Assembly: GCF_013178945.1 (NCBI RefSeq)
Contig: NZ_JABFDM010000005.1
Span: 1 to 64,000 of the forward strand
Direction: 5' to 3'
DNA: 64,000 bases
Source of the DNA: Bradyrhizobium aeschynomenes
GTDB lineage: Bacteria > Pseudomonadota > Alphaproteobacteria > Rhizobiales > Xanthobacteraceae
Part shown: piece by piece, positions 48,204-57,726 of the stretch
How positions within the stretch are numbered: the first letter of the stretch is position 1
Layout: every line of letters starts with the position of its first letter
The notes under the pieces: model-generated
Database searches by the model: none
What the model saw: only the letters and a program-made list of their open reading frames with translations
What the model was told of the DNA's origin: nothing
Program-made: the position numbers and the translations under genes

Positions 48204-50510
48204 GCTGAAGCGCAGCGGCTGCACGACGTCGTAGGCAGCCTTGCTGATCGGCACCGCGTAGTCGACTGTGAGTGGTCCGAACGGCGAGGCCCAAGTCATG
48301 CCGACGCCGACCGAGGAGCGCAGGACGTTCTTGTTGGCGACCTGGACGTTCTGGGTCGGACCGCGATAGCCGAACACGGTGCCGGCATCGACGAAGGCCG
48401 ACGCGCGCAAGCCGTATTCCTTGGGCAAACCCGGAATGTTGCTCTGCAGCTCCGCCGTGGTCGCCCAGTAGTAGCTGCCGCCGACATTGTCCATCGTCGA
48501 TCCCGGTGTAAGGTCACGCGGTCCGAAGCCGCCCGGCGCGAAGCCACGCACCATCGTCGGACCGCCGAAGAAGCTGTTGAGCAGCGGCGCCTGCTGCCCG
48601 CCCCATCCCGTGACATAGCCGCCCTGGCCGCGGACCATGCCGGTCAGATCGCTGTTGATGGACCGGTAGTAGCGGACATCGGCGGTGGTGCGAAGGAAGC
48701 GGACGTCGCCACCGAGGCCGGCGAGATCCTGGCTCAGCTGAGAGCGGATGCCGCTGGTCGGCATCTTGGTGTTGTCGAGCGTGCTGTAGGTGACCGTGTT
48801 GCCGAGCTGGGACACCGTCTGGCGTCCTGCCGCGACGGCTTGCCGAACCGGAAGGGATACGGCTGCGGGCGACAGCCCGGGGGCGAGCACGACCTTCTGA
48901 TCGTAGAGCGAATAGCGCCACAGCATGGCCGTCTGCTCGCTGACCGGCATGCCCAGAGTGAGCGCGCCGCCATAGGTATTGTTGCCGAACGATTGGAACG
49001 TGCTCGCCATGCTCTGCCGCGCGAACAATTCGACGCCGGGCGTGGTTCGGCCGATCGCATAGGGCGATGTGAAGGACAAGGTGGCGCCGCGCGCGAACTG
49101 TCCGTATGTGAACGTCGCCTGCGCCGTGTTGCCGGTGCCGAGCACGTTGCGGTCGCCGATCTTGACCTCGGTGAGCAGGCCGTCGGTGGATGAATAGCCG
49201 CCGGAGACGTTGAAATCACCGGTCGGCTGGTCGATCGCCTCGACGTCCAGCACCACACGGTCTCGGACCGAGCCGGGCCGCGTCGTGATCTTGACGGACT
49301 TGAAGTAGTTGAGGTTGCGCAGGCGTCGTTCGGCGCGATCGACCAGGATCCTGTTGTAGGCATCGCCCTCGCCGATGTCGAACTCGCGGCGGATCACGTC
49401 GTCGCGCGTATTCTTGTTGCCGTGGATCTCGATGCGCTCGACATAGCTGCGCCGTCCTTGCTCGATCTGGAAGCTGATGTCGGCCACGCGGGCCTGCGCG
49501 TTGCGGACGGTGCGCGGCTCGACTTGGGCGAACGGAAAACCGAGCTTGCCCAGTTCCGTCGTCAGGACCTCGGTCGTCTTGTCGATCTTGCTCTCGTCGA
49601 ACGTGTCGCCTTGCTGCGCAACCAACAGCGGTCGCAGGCGGTCGCAGGACAGCCCCTGCACGTTGCAGGAGACATCGATCGCGCCGAACTTGTAGAGTCC
49701 GCCTTCCTCGATTGCAAAGACAAGGTTGTAGCCGCTGCTCGCCGCGTCATAGTCGACGCTCACATTCGTGATCTCGGCATCGGCATAGCCGTGGCTGCGA
49801 TAGTATTGTCGCAGCAGTTCGCGATCCTCGTTGACACGGTCGGCGTCGTAGACATTGCCGCCGATCACGAAGCTGAGCGGGTTGGTCGCCGAAGTCTTGA
49901 TCACCGCACGCAATTGCCGTGCCCCATAGGCGTTGTTGCCGACGAAGCTGATCGATCGCACCGGCGTCTTCTTGCCCTCGGTGATGGTGAAGACCAGGTC
50001 GACGCGGTCATTGCCGCGGTCGATGATCTCTGGGACGACACGGACGTCGTCGCGTCCGACCCGGTGATAGGCCTGGAGGATGCGGGCCACGTCGCCCTGC
50101 ACGGTCGCGCGCTGCAGGCCTGCCCGTGGTTTCGACAGCACCGCGCCGGCGAGGTCGGCATCCTTCACCTTCTTGTTACCTTCAAAAGCGACGCGATCGA
50201 GGACTTTTGCTTCCGTCAGCCGGACGACGATCCGGCCCCCGGCGCGGCCGATCTTCACGTCGTCGAAGAGACCGGTGGCGACCAGAGCCTTGAGGCCGGC
50301 GTCCAGCGCGGCCGCGTCGTAGCGGCCCTCGGCGTCAGGATGGAAATAGGACCGCACCGTCTGGGCATCGACGCGCCGATTGCCCTGTACCGCAAGGGCT
50401 TCTGCGGATGCTGCGATCACCGGAGACGTCAGCACGGACATTGCCGCAACAAGCATCGCGATTGGTCGCGGTCTGCTGATGCGCGAGTGACGCCGGTTCC
50501 GGGCGGTCAT
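48189..50510 (-). CDS. BamA/Omp85-family outer-membrane protein (lone paralogue)
   Basis: 773 residues: a signal peptide (about 17-36), POTRA domains (seen at ALAVQGNRRVDAQTVRSYF, VAFEGNKKVKDADLAG, SFVGNNAYGARQL, YKFGAIDVSC, RIEIHGNKNTRDDVIRREF) and a 16-strand-type barrel with the VRGF motif in PTMVRGFAPGGFGPRD. It ends in SAGGF, a C-terminal Phe as Omp85 substrates require. AGGAG precedes the ATG at 50510. It is not flanked by the usual bamA neighbours (rseP, lpxD, fabZ), so it is probably a second copy with a specialised cargo. Confidence 0.9.
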   Translation of the reverse strand: MTARNRRHSRISRPRPIAMLVAAMSVLTSPVIAASAEALAVQGNRRVDAQTVRSYFHPDAEGRYDAAALDAGLKALVATGLFDDVKIGRAGGRIVVRLTEAKVLDRVAFEGNKKVKDADLAGAVLSKPRAGLQRATVQGDVARILQAYHRVGRDDVRVVPEIIDRGNDRVDLVFTITEGKKTPVRSISFVGNNAYGARQLRAVIKTSATNPLSFVIGGNVYDADRVNEDRELLRQYYRSHGYADAEITNVSVDYDAASSGYNLVFAIEEGGLYKFGAIDVSCNVQGLSCDRLRPLLVAQQGDTFDESKIDKTTEVLTTELGKLGFPFAQVEPRTVRNAQARVADISFQIEQGRRSYVERIEIHGNKNTRDDVIRREFDIGEGDAYNRILVDRAERRLRNLNYFKSVKITTRPGSVRDRVVLDVEAIDQPTGDFNVSGGYSSTDGLLTEVKIGDRNVLGTGNTAQATFTYGQFARGATLSFTSPYAIGRTTPGVELFARQSMASTFQSFGNNTYGGALTLGMPVSEQTAMLWRYSLYDQKVVLAPGLSPAAVSLPVRQAVAAGRQTVSQLGNTVTYSTLDNTKMPTSGIRSQLSQDLAGLGGDVRFLRTTADVRYYRSINSDLTGMVRGQGGYVTGWGGQQAPLLNSFFGGPTMVRGFAPGGFGPRDLTPGSTMDNVGGSYYWATTAELQSNIPGLPKEYGLRASAFVDAGTVFGYRGPTQNVQVANKNVLRSSVGVGMTWASPFGPLTVDYAVPISKAAYDVVQPLRFSAGGF

Positions 50511-50741
50511 GATGTGCGCTCCTGCCTGCTCGTCATCGCCGTGATGCAAGAGCGGGTGGACGGCCAAATCATGTCGGGGCCGTGGAGACTTGTTGGCCTG
50601 CGATCACGCCTGCGAAGGGTGGGCCGGCGGAACGAGGGTGGCCGCAGAATCGACGTAGAGTCGAGCCAAACGCTGGTCAGCATAGTGCTCATTCGTCCGC
50701 GGCGGTCGTTGCCGCCGGCGAACGTTTGTCGGGAGCAGATC

Positions 50742-51797
50742 ATGCGCGCGATCGCGTTGGCCCTCATCGCCTGTACCTTCGTTCAATCGGCGCTTGCTGC
50801 CGCCGTCGTCCCCGAGATCGATCCACGCGCCTCGCTCGGCGTCGTCCAGAACTGGATCTACAATTATCGTACCAAGCCGGACTACGCCCATGTGCCGGCG
50901 GCGGTGCGGGTGCTGTTTCACTCGCAGACTTTCAAGGAGCCGGAGAATTCCGGAATCTATCTGGGCTTCATTGCGGGTGCGATCGGCTCCAATCCGGCCA
51001 AGGCCGAGCAGCTCGTCAACAGCTTCTTCCCCGTGCCCCCGGAGGAGGAGTGGGTGATCGTGCGGGCCATCGCTTATTCGGGCCTTCCGGATTGGCGCAA
51101 TCTCATGCGCAAGGTCGCTCCGAAGATGCCGGGCCGCCGGGTCATGATCGACGGCTATCTGAGCGGCACGCAGCCGACCTTGATGGACATCCCGCTGGAG
51201 GAGACCAAGCCGGGCATGATGGACAAGCTGCGTGGCGCGCTGACGCAAAATCCGTTCAAGAAGGAGGAGCGCAAGCTGGATACCCGGCTCAGCTACGCAA
51301 CGCATCAAGACCTGCTCGACATCCTCTGGGGTTATTACTTCGCGACCGGCTCGCGGGTGCCGATCCAGCGCATCGTCCAGATGCTGCCGTGGTCGAAGAG
51401 CCGCGATACGGTCGACAAGCTGACCATCGGCAGCATGGCGCGCTACACGTTGGCCAGCTACTCGGTGCGCGATGCCAGCCTGCGCGATTATCTCCGCGAG
51501 GAGCTCGCGCGGCAGACAGGTCCCGTCAAGGAGCCGCTGAGAGAGGTCGTCGAGGCGGCCGATACGGTGCAACTCGGCGCCGTGCGCAAGGACGCCGTCG
51601 CTGCGGTCGAGGAGCTCAAGCTCAAAGGCTCCGATGCCCGCCGCAACATGGATTTCTGGGGACAACTCGGCGTCGGCGCGCTTGCGCTCGGCTGCGTCTC
51701 GGCGGCGGCCCTGGGACAGGTCGCCGTCGGCATTCCCTGCGTGATCGGTGGTTCGGCCTCGCAAGGCCTGCTCTCGTTCTGGGAGAAGCAGCAATAG
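50742..51797 (+). CDS. Exported hypothetical protein
   Basis: 351 residues. Signal peptide MRAIALALIACTFVQSALAA. The mature protein has FKEPENSGIYLGFIAGAIGSNPAKAEQLVNSFFPVPPEEEWVIVRAIAY (here as separate motifs GIYLGFIAGAIGSNP and PPEEEWVIVRAIAYSG) and a hydrophobic C-terminal segment LGVGALALGCVSAAALGQVA that could anchor it. GGGAG precedes the ATG. Divergent from the BamA-like gene across 231 bp. No known domain recognised. Confidence 0.72.
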   Translation: MRAIALALIACTFVQSALAAAVVPEIDPRASLGVVQNWIYNYRTKPDYAHVPAAVRVLFHSQTFKEPENSGIYLGFIAGAIGSNPAKAEQLVNSFFPVPPEEEWVIVRAIAYSGLPDWRNLMRKVAPKMPGRRVMIDGYLSGTQPTLMDIPLEETKPGMMDKLRGALTQNPFKKEERKLDTRLSYATHQDLLDILWGYYFATGSRVPIQRIVQMLPWSKSRDTVDKLTIGSMARYTLASYSVRDASLRDYLREELARQTGPVKEPLREVVEAADTVQLGAVRKDAVAAVEELKLKGSDARRNMDFWGQLGVGALALGCVSAAALGQVAVGIPCVIGGSASQGLLSFWEKQQ

Positions 51798-52086
51798 CAC
51801 CGAACGGCTGCGCTTGTGATGCTCAGGGGGAGACGTGAACGGCGCTCGTCCGTCGCGTGCTGCCGCGCTGTCTTGGATTCTGATGTCGCGTGGCGCGTCG
51901 AGAGCGGCGGTTGCCCAATGGCCCTATCGGCGTGCGCGCTCGGCAACGAACGCCGGTGTCAAAGGCAGGCTGAGGCAAGCCTCATCACCAGCTGCACTAC
52001 TCGCGTTGATTGCAGTCGTCCCGGTTCTGTCTACGAATAGTTGAATTTGCTTCCGGCCATCGACGTTGCCGCCGCGCCGCTCAGAT

Positions 52087-52320
52087 TCAGGATAGGCCGA
52101 CTTTCATCGCGGCTGGATAGACCGGCTCGCGGTGAATCTCCGCGCCGGATTCGTCGACCACCACGATCGAAAGTCTGCGATCGGTAATGCGGGGATCGTG
52201 TCGAAGCCGCCGGGCCAGATCCCGGCTATGCTCGATCGCCCCGGCACTGGTCGCAAATTCCAGACCGGTCCGGTCCCTCGTCGGAATGCCATCCTTCATG
52301 TCGAAATAATAGGTGCGCAT
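52087..52320 (-). CDS. Small DUF6894-like protein
   Basis: 77 residues beginning MRTYYFDMKDGIPTRDRTGL, with SIVVVDESGAEIHREPV near the end. This is the pattern of the short DUF6894 proteins that are abundant in Bradyrhizobium. The ATG at 52320 fits the family start. Function unknown. Confidence 0.7.
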   Translation of the reverse strand: MRTYYFDMKDGIPTRDRTGLEFATSAGAIEHSRDLARRLRHDPRITDRRLSIVVVDESGAEIHREPVYPAAMKVGLS

Positions 52321-52544
52321 GGTCTTCCTACAGCCCCTGTGCCGCGGGAGGGGACCACGACGCCAAAGCGGCGTCCGCAATCCGTAGTCCTCCCGCTCGA
52401 ACTATAGAAGACCTCTAATATGGAGGACAAGCTTACCTCCGGCGTAATCCCCCTCCCTCGTTCGATAAACGACCATTTTTGCTGGCATCGTCAGCCAGAA
52501 ACTGCCAGAAAGCTCAAATTGTGCCGCCGAAATCGACCGTTTGG

Positions 52545-52730
52545 TCAGTTCGGCTTGCTGCAAGAGTTGTTCGCTGGCATACTTTCAACCTGGTCGGGTT
52601 CCGCACGGTCGATTTCCAGGCGGGCCATTCTGAGGATCAGGGTCGCAGTCGTCAGACCAAGACTTTCAGCCTCAATTGCTGCAGTATCTACCTTGCGTGC
52701 AAGGCCTTCACGTTTGCTAAGGACTGGCAT
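52545..52730 (-). CDS. Possible small protein
   Basis: 61 residues from an ATG with AGGA upstream: MPVLSKREGLARKVDTAAIE, then an amphipathic SLGLTTATLILRMARLEID. Only 25 bp from the start of an oppositely oriented small gene, so at least one of the pair may be spurious. The 220 bp to its left holds nothing recognised. Confidence 0.35.
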   Translation of the reverse strand: MPVLSKREGLARKVDTAAIEAESLGLTTATLILRMARLEIDRAEPDQVESMPANNSCSKPN

Positions 52731-52755
52731 TACCGTTTCCTGCCAAAGGTGCGAG

Positions 52756-52944
52756 ATGAAGAATTCGACATTCATCGCGGAGCTGCACACGAAGCTCGGA
52801 GCCCCATCGAGCGAAGCGGTGGAGAGCCTTCGACTTCTGAAGGCCTTCTTGAAGCTGGCGCCGGGCCAGCGCATCGAAGTGATCGAAATGGTCGAGCGGC
52901 TGACGTCGGAGTCGCAGGCGGAAACCGATCGCCCCCTGTCCTGA
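52756..52944 (+). CDS. Possible small protein
   Basis: 62 residues, MKNSTFIAELHTKLGAPSSE with a helical AVESLRLLKAFLKLAPGQRI following. AAAGGTGCGAG precedes the ATG. No family recognised. Ends 2 bp before the cupin gene stop on the other strand. Confidence 0.45.
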   Translation: MKNSTFIAELHTKLGAPSSEAVESLRLLKAFLKLAPGQRIEVIEMVERLTSESQAETDRPLS

Positions 52945-52946
52945 CC

Positions 52947-53273
52947 TCACCCATCCCGACCACAGGTGGTGGTTGTGATCGGACTCATTGCAATTGCGTA
53001 GATTGCATCATCCAGAGCCTCTGATTCGTGCAGCGTGCCGGCCGGCAGGAGGATCTTGTCGCCTGCGGTGCAGACGCGCTCGCCCCCTTCCCATCGGAAC
53101 GTCAGGCGCCCTTTGATCACGACGAGGATCTCGTCGACGGGGTGCGTGTGGAAAGCGTGAACCTTGCCGGCGGCGTCGTGCTGCAGCTCGATGCAGCCCT
53201 GCGACGGCAGCAGCGCGAGGATGTCGGGATCGATCGCAAAATCGGTCTTCGTTCCGGCAATGATCTGGGTCAT
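52947..53273 (-). CDS. Cupin-domain protein
   Basis: 108 residues, a single small barrel with metal-site histidines in HAFHTHPVDEILVVIKGRLT and a second motif GDKILLPAGTLHESEAL. Could be a dioxygenase-like enzyme, isomerase or ligand-binding protein. The ATG overlaps the preceding gene's stop (ATGA), so it is last in a four-gene leftward operon with the YcgG-like protein, MFS transporter and acyltransferase. Confidence 0.82.
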   Translation of the reverse strand: MTQIIAGTKTDFAIDPDILALLPSQGCIELQHDAAGKVHAFHTHPVDEILVVIKGRLTFRWEGGERVCTAGDKILLPAGTLHESEALDDAIYAIAMSPITTTTCGRDG

Positions 53274-54025
53274 GCGGCTTGCTCCTTGTCTCCGATGGAC
53301 GACGGCTTGGCCTGGGCGAGCTGGTGAAACGGGCAGGCGGGCGGCGGTTGATTGTCGTCGTAGAGGAAGTACTGCTTGAATTCCCGGCCCTCCGGATTGC
53401 CGTAGCGGCCGAGCAGGGGAGACGGTGTCGTGGTGTCGAACGGGGCCAGCCGCTTGCGAACCTCGCTGAAGGCCTTGGCGGCGGCTTCGTCTGTGCCGAG
53501 CATCCGCTCGAATACCCAGCGCGGCTGGAACGTGAGCATGAATGCGCTCGAGCGCCGGCTCTGCCGCATTACATGCGCCGGTGTGCTGCAGACGACGAAG
53601 ATCGGCTCGCCGGCAAACGAGAACTCCCACATCGGATGATCGACGGTCTGCGGAATCTCCGCAGGCCATGGCTGCTTGTCGATGCGCGCGAGCTGATCGA
53701 GGATCCGCCAGAACTTCTTGTAGTAGGCGTCGAGCGTCTGGACCGGGCGCGGGCGCGTGAACAGGACGAGTGACGTATTGGGGCCGTGCGAGCGGCTCTC
53801 CGAGACGAACAGGGCAAGCTGCCGGCCGAGAACCTCGATGTCGATGGGATCTAGGAACAAATAACGAAGCTGATCGGCGCGAAAGCCCGCGACGCCGAAG
53901 ACGCACGGAAAGGGTCTGGCTTCGCTGCTCATCTGGGCTTCGAACTCTGAAAACAGGACGCTCTGCCAGCTTCCGGCCCTGTGGCCGGATCGAACTTCGT
54001 CCTTTCTCAAAAACAAACGCGACAT
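53270..54025 (-). CDS. YqcI/YcgG family protein
   Basis: 251 residues. The family start WQSVLFSEFEAQMSSEARPF PCVFG is visible (residues about 20-45), then GPNTSLVLFTRPRP, FWRILDQLARIDKQPWP, HPMWEFSFAGEPIFVVCSTP and NPEGREFKQYFLYDD. The family is widespread near biosynthetic genes but has no settled biochemical role. ATG at 54025 with AGAGG 6 bases upstream (a GTG at 54031 is also open). Confidence 0.85.
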   Translation of the reverse strand: MSRLFLRKDEVRSGHRAGSWQSVLFSEFEAQMSSEARPFPCVFGVAGFRADQLRYLFLDPIDIEVLGRQLALFVSESRSHGPNTSLVLFTRPRPVQTLDAYYKKFWRILDQLARIDKQPWPAEIPQTVDHPMWEFSFAGEPIFVVCSTPAHVMRQSRRSSAFMLTFQPRWVFERMLGTDEAAAKAFSEVRKRLAPFDTTTPSPLLGRYGNPEGREFKQYFLYDDNQPPPACPFHQLAQAKPSSIGDKEQAA

Positions 54026-54050
54026 ACTCACCCTCTCTTTTTCTTTATAT

Positions 54051-55343
54051 TCAGTTTGCCAGTATCAATTTGCGCCTCATCATCAGCGGGCCGAGTATCC
54101 CCGGCAGCGACATCAGCAGTAGAATGGCGATCAACGTCGCGTAGCCCGCATCATTGGCGACCGTGTACGGGCGCGCTCCCGCACTCCCGCCGATCCCGCT
54201 TGCGGACACCATGGCGAACGCGATGAGCGGCTGCGCGAGCCCGGCGAAAATGCCGGCGGACGTCGTGTTGATCGACGCGCCCACGCCGATGCGTTCTGCC
54301 GTGTAGAGACGCTTCGTACATTTCAGGATCAGCGGCACCGTGCCGCCGGCCACCAGGCCCAACATGGCGAACACCATGCCGACATAGAGAAGGCCGAACG
54401 CATGGGCCAGAACCGGAAGCAGCATCGCCACGAGCAGCATGCGCAGCAGGCTGATGCGGATCAGGGCTGCCTCCAGCAACCGCGTCCGGTCCGCCGCGTG
54501 GCCCAGCAGGATCGAGCCGACTGCATTGCCGACCATGAAGGCCAGCAGAGGACCGCCCGCCGCCGACGGTGAGATGCCGAAATAGTGCGACACCATCGGG
54601 ATGCCCCATACGCCCGCCAATGTGGTGACGACCGCAAAATGCGATGCAAAGCTCATCGCGCAGCCCCAAGTCGCAGCCGATCCGAGCGCATGCCAGCTCG
54701 CCAGCAGCACGCTCCTCAGCGTCGGGGCTCTGTCGTTTGCGGGGGCGGCCTTCAACGCGACGGACGCGCAGGCGAGGTTCGCAAGGCCGATGCAGGCGAT
54801 GAAGAGGAAGCTGTTGCGCCAGCCGAATCCGCTGACGGCGGCCGCAAGCGGCGTCGTGGCGACGACACCGCCGACATAGCCGGACACCTGGGAGATCCCG
54901 GACATCAGCCCGAAGCGTTGGTCGGAAAAGCTCTGGGCCACGAGCTTCAACAGCGCGGTGAACACCAGCGCGTCGCCGCAGGCCGTGATCACCCGTGCGA
55001 TGAAGACATCGATCAGGCTGGGCGACAGGGCGAAGGCCGCGCTGCCGAGCACCGACGCAGCCATGCTGCAAAGGATGACGCGCTTGACGCCGTAGCGGTC
55101 GACCAGCATGCCCGCCGGAATCTGCATCAGGGTGTAGCCCCAGAAGTAGCTCGAGGCGAGCATCGCAACGCCCGAGGCGTCGGTGCCGAAGTCGCGTACG
55201 AAGTCGAGGCCGACGGTCTGCGGCGACATCCGTTGCAGAAAGGCGATCGCGTAGGCGAACGCGACCGTTGCCCACGCGACATAGGCGCGATCGGCAAATC
55301 TCGGCAGAGACGAAACGACTGCTCGTTGTCCAAGCGCCGCCAT
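54051..55343 (-). CDS. Major facilitator superfamily transporter
   Basis: 430 residues, twelve predicted spans. LASSYFWGYTLMQIPAGMLVDRYGVKRV (here LMQIPAGMLVDRYGVKRV) is the MFS A-motif loop. Second half from about residue 215. The ATG shares a base with the acyltransferase stop (TGATG). Substrate not predictable; likely exporter or importer of the cluster's small molecule. Confidence 0.88.
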   Translation of the reverse strand: MAALGQRAVVSSLPRFADRAYVAWATVAFAYAIAFLQRMSPQTVGLDFVRDFGTDASGVAMLASSYFWGYTLMQIPAGMLVDRYGVKRVILCSMAASVLGSAAFALSPSLIDVFIARVITACGDALVFTALLKLVAQSFSDQRFGLMSGISQVSGYVGGVVATTPLAAAVSGFGWRNSFLFIACIGLANLACASVALKAAPANDRAPTLRSVLLASWHALGSAATWGCAMSFASHFAVVTTLAGVWGIPMVSHYFGISPSAAGGPLLAFMVGNAVGSILLGHAADRTRLLEAALIRISLLRMLLVAMLLPVLAHAFGLLYVGMVFAMLGLVAGGTVPLILKCTKRLYTAERIGVGASINTTSAGIFAGLAQPLIAFAMVSASGIGGSAGARPYTVANDAGYATLIAILLLMSLPGILGPLMMRRKLILAN

Positions 55344-56053
55344 CACACCCTCGCGTACCCGACGGAGAACAGCGCGTCGGCCGAGTCCGGGATGATCCGA
55401 GACATCGCCGTCTCCACGCGCGATGCCGTGCCGTGATAGTCCTGCCGGATATGCTCGATATGACCATAAGCGCCGCGCATGATCATGCGGGGCACCTCCA
55501 GCGGCTTGCCTGGATAGAGTCGTGCGCACATCTCGACGCACGCGGCCTGCAGCTCGGGATCCGCAGCATCGCCGAGCAGGGATGGCGCGACCTTCTCGCA
55601 GATCTTCGCGTTGGCAGCCCATACGATCGGATTGCGTGTTCGCCAACCGTAGAGGAGTCCTTCGCTGCGCGTGGCGCAGCCGGGATGCTTGAGAATCTGC
55701 GACGTAAAGAACCCATACAGGCCACGACCCTGGTGTGCGGGCAGCACTTCAGTTCCACTGCGATAGATGGCCGGCTGCTGCGCGATGGTCATCACGCGGT
55801 AGACCGAGAAGGCCACCAGTCCCAAGGGATCGTAGACCAGAACGAGACCGTATTTGCTGTCGAATGGCGATGCCGCGACAGTCCAGTGAGGTTCGACTGC
55901 TTTCCAGTTAACAGCAATGATCGAATTCATCGCATCCATGATCGGCAGCCGGTCAGGCTCCGCGATCTTGGACGCGTCGGGAAAGCTGTAGACGGTGTAG
56001 TCGTCCCAGGGCGAGGCGATGGTCGAATATCGGCCTTCCAGGTTGCGCGACAT
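55343..56053 (-). CDS. GNAT-fold acyltransferase-like protein
   Basis: 236 residues with an acetyl-CoA site VLPAHQGRGLYGFFTSQIL (Q-G-R-G-L-Y in place of Q-x-x-G-x-G/A) and VAFSVYRVMTIAQQPAIYRS before it. First gene of the leftward operon. The ATG at 56053 has GGAG upstream; the longer frame to 56137 would overlap the divergent regulator gene. Substrate unknown. Confidence 0.65.
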   Translation of the reverse strand: MSRNLEGRYSTIASPWDDYTVYSFPDASKIAEPDRLPIMDAMNSIIAVNWKAVEPHWTVAASPFDSKYGLVLVYDPLGLVAFSVYRVMTIAQQPAIYRSGTEVLPAHQGRGLYGFFTSQILKHPGCATRSEGLLYGWRTRNPIVWAANAKICEKVAPSLLGDAADPELQAACVEMCARLYPGKPLEVPRMIMRGAYGHIEHIRQDYHGTASRVETAMSRIIPDSADALFSVGYARV

Positions 56054-56117
56054 CACGTGAACTCCAGCACTGCACGTCGAGCTATACAGGCCGTCATCCG
56101 ATCGCTTAAAGGACAAT

Positions 56118-57137
56118 ATGCCCTCGAATTCTGCCAACGCCTCCCGGCATGCTGCGGTGCGACGAGACGGCGCCGAGAGGCGACTGGTGATCTTCGCATT
56201 CCCAGGGGTGACGCTGCTCGACGTGTCCGGGCCGGCCCAGGTCTTTGCCGAGCTCAGCGAGATCGAACTGCCGGGGCCGGGCTATGCGCTGAGCTATGTG
56301 TCCAGGCAGGGCGGGCTGGTGCCCACCGATGTCGGCCTGATGATCGACACCGCGCCACTCTCGGCCATGAATCCCACGGAGGTCGACACGCTGCTGATCC
56401 CTGGCGGGCCTGGCATCTGGAAGCTGCGGCAGGACGAAATCGCGATGCAATGGATCGGCGAGGTGCTCATCGATGCCCGGCGTATCGCATCCGTCTGCCT
56501 AGGGGCGTTTGCGCTCGCCTGGGTGGGCGCGCTCGAGGGCAAACGGGCCGCGACACATTGGCGCTACTGCCCGCGCCTGCAGGACAGCTTTCCGAACGTC
56601 AAGGTCGAGCCGGACGCGATCTTCGTGCAGGACGGCCGGGTGTGGTCGTCCGCGGGCGTCAGCGCCGGCATCGACCTGGCGCTGGCGATGATCGAGGAAG
56701 ATTTCGGTCACACCATCGCACTCGACGTCGCGCGTCGGCTCGTGGTGTTCCTGAAGCGTCCGGGTGGGCAGAGTCAGTTTTCGACCGTGCTGGCTGCGCA
56801 GGCGTCGGACGTCGAGGGTCGCTTCAGCTCATTGCATGCGTGGATCATCGAGAACATTGCGAGCGACCTGAGGGTCGAGAACTTGGCCGCGAGGGCCGGC
56901 ATGACACCGCGCACCTTTGCCCGAACCTATGTCAACCGGACCGGCATGACGCCGGCTCAAGGGGTCGAAGCGCTCCGGGTCGAGACGGCCCGTCTGCTGC
57001 TGGAAAGCCGCCAGGTCGAGAGTGTCGTCGAGGTCGCGAAGCGGGCCGGCTTTGGCGACGACGAGCGCATGCGGCGTGCATTCCTGCGGCATCTGGGGGT
57101 GTCGCCGACGGAGTATCGTCGACGCTTTTCCGGCTGA
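56118..57137 (+). CDS. GlxA-family transcriptional regulator (DJ-1/PfpI domain + AraC helix-turn-helix)
   Basis: 339 residues. The N-terminal amidotransferase-like domain has LVIFAFPGVTLLDVSGPAQV, LLIPGGPGIWKL and a nucleophile-elbow-like SVCLGAFALAWVGAL. The C-terminal AraC domain has ENLAARAGMTPRTFARTYVN and VVEVAKRAGFGDDERMRRAF. Divergent from and 64 bp away from the acyltransferase gene, so it is the probable activator of the four-gene leftward operon. Confidence 0.9.
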   Translation: MPSNSANASRHAAVRRDGAERRLVIFAFPGVTLLDVSGPAQVFAELSEIELPGPGYALSYVSRQGGLVPTDVGLMIDTAPLSAMNPTEVDTLLIPGGPGIWKLRQDEIAMQWIGEVLIDARRIASVCLGAFALAWVGALEGKRAATHWRYCPRLQDSFPNVKVEPDAIFVQDGRVWSSAGVSAGIDLALAMIEEDFGHTIALDVARRLVVFLKRPGGQSQFSTVLAAQASDVEGRFSSLHAWIIENIASDLRVENLAARAGMTPRTFARTYVNRTGMTPAQGVEALRVETARLLLESRQVESVVEVAKRAGFGDDERMRRAFLRHLGVSPTEYRRRFSG

Positions 57138-57340
57138 GGGGCGTGGGCGTCCGCCGCGCCTGTTGGCAGCCGCCGGTTTCGGCGCGATCCCGTTTGCTTT
57201 CGGGTTAATCCCGGCGCTGGTTTTGGGGCCACGCCGGCCGTGCCGTCTGCGATCGGTCTAAGCCTTCAGTAAAATGCCGCGCGTATAAACGTGAAAAATT
57301 GAATCAGATCCGTCGTTGCGAAATGCAGCGGAGAGAGTCG

Positions 57341-57634
57341 ATGTCCAACATCATTCCCTTTCGTGGGAGAGCGGCCGCGTCCCCTGTCGCCTTCATGGCT
57401 GCCCACCAGCAGGCTGTTGCTGCGGTCGCAGGCGCCGGCCCGCTCGACGCGGTCCGGCCGCTCGTTCGCGATGATGTCAGGAAGACGGTCATCTTGCTTG
57501 ATCTTGCTTTGCAACATGCGCGAGAGCTCTCTGACCTCGTGACGGAGGAGCGAGCGAGGCGCATTTTCGACCGTCATCTCGCCGCAATCGAATATTCGCT
57601 TCAGATCGCGCGTGAGCGCATGGACGCATCCTGA
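57341..57634 (+). CDS. Hypothetical helical protein
   Basis: 97 residues, MSNIIPFRGRAAASPVAFMA then helices rich in Leu/Arg/Glu (LLDLALQHARELSDLVTEER). GGAGAGAG sits before the ATG. Same strand as and 92 bp before the phasin gene. No family recognised. Confidence 0.6.
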   Translation: MSNIIPFRGRAAASPVAFMAAHQQAVAAVAGAGPLDAVRPLVRDDVRKTVILLDLALQHARELSDLVTEERARRIFDRHLAAIEYSLQIARERMDAS

Positions 57635-57726
57635 CGGGCTCCGCCGTCCGCCGCCTTCGCGTGCATTTGCACGGGGACGAAGGCGCCCGGATGTGGTAGT
57701 TGGAGTTGTCGTGGAGGATGTAACCG

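Noticed and set aside
51835..52044. Short open frames of 69 and 74 codons after the exported protein gene
   Set aside because: Overlapping frames, no ribosome site, no recognisable domain and basic low-complexity composition; probably non-coding.
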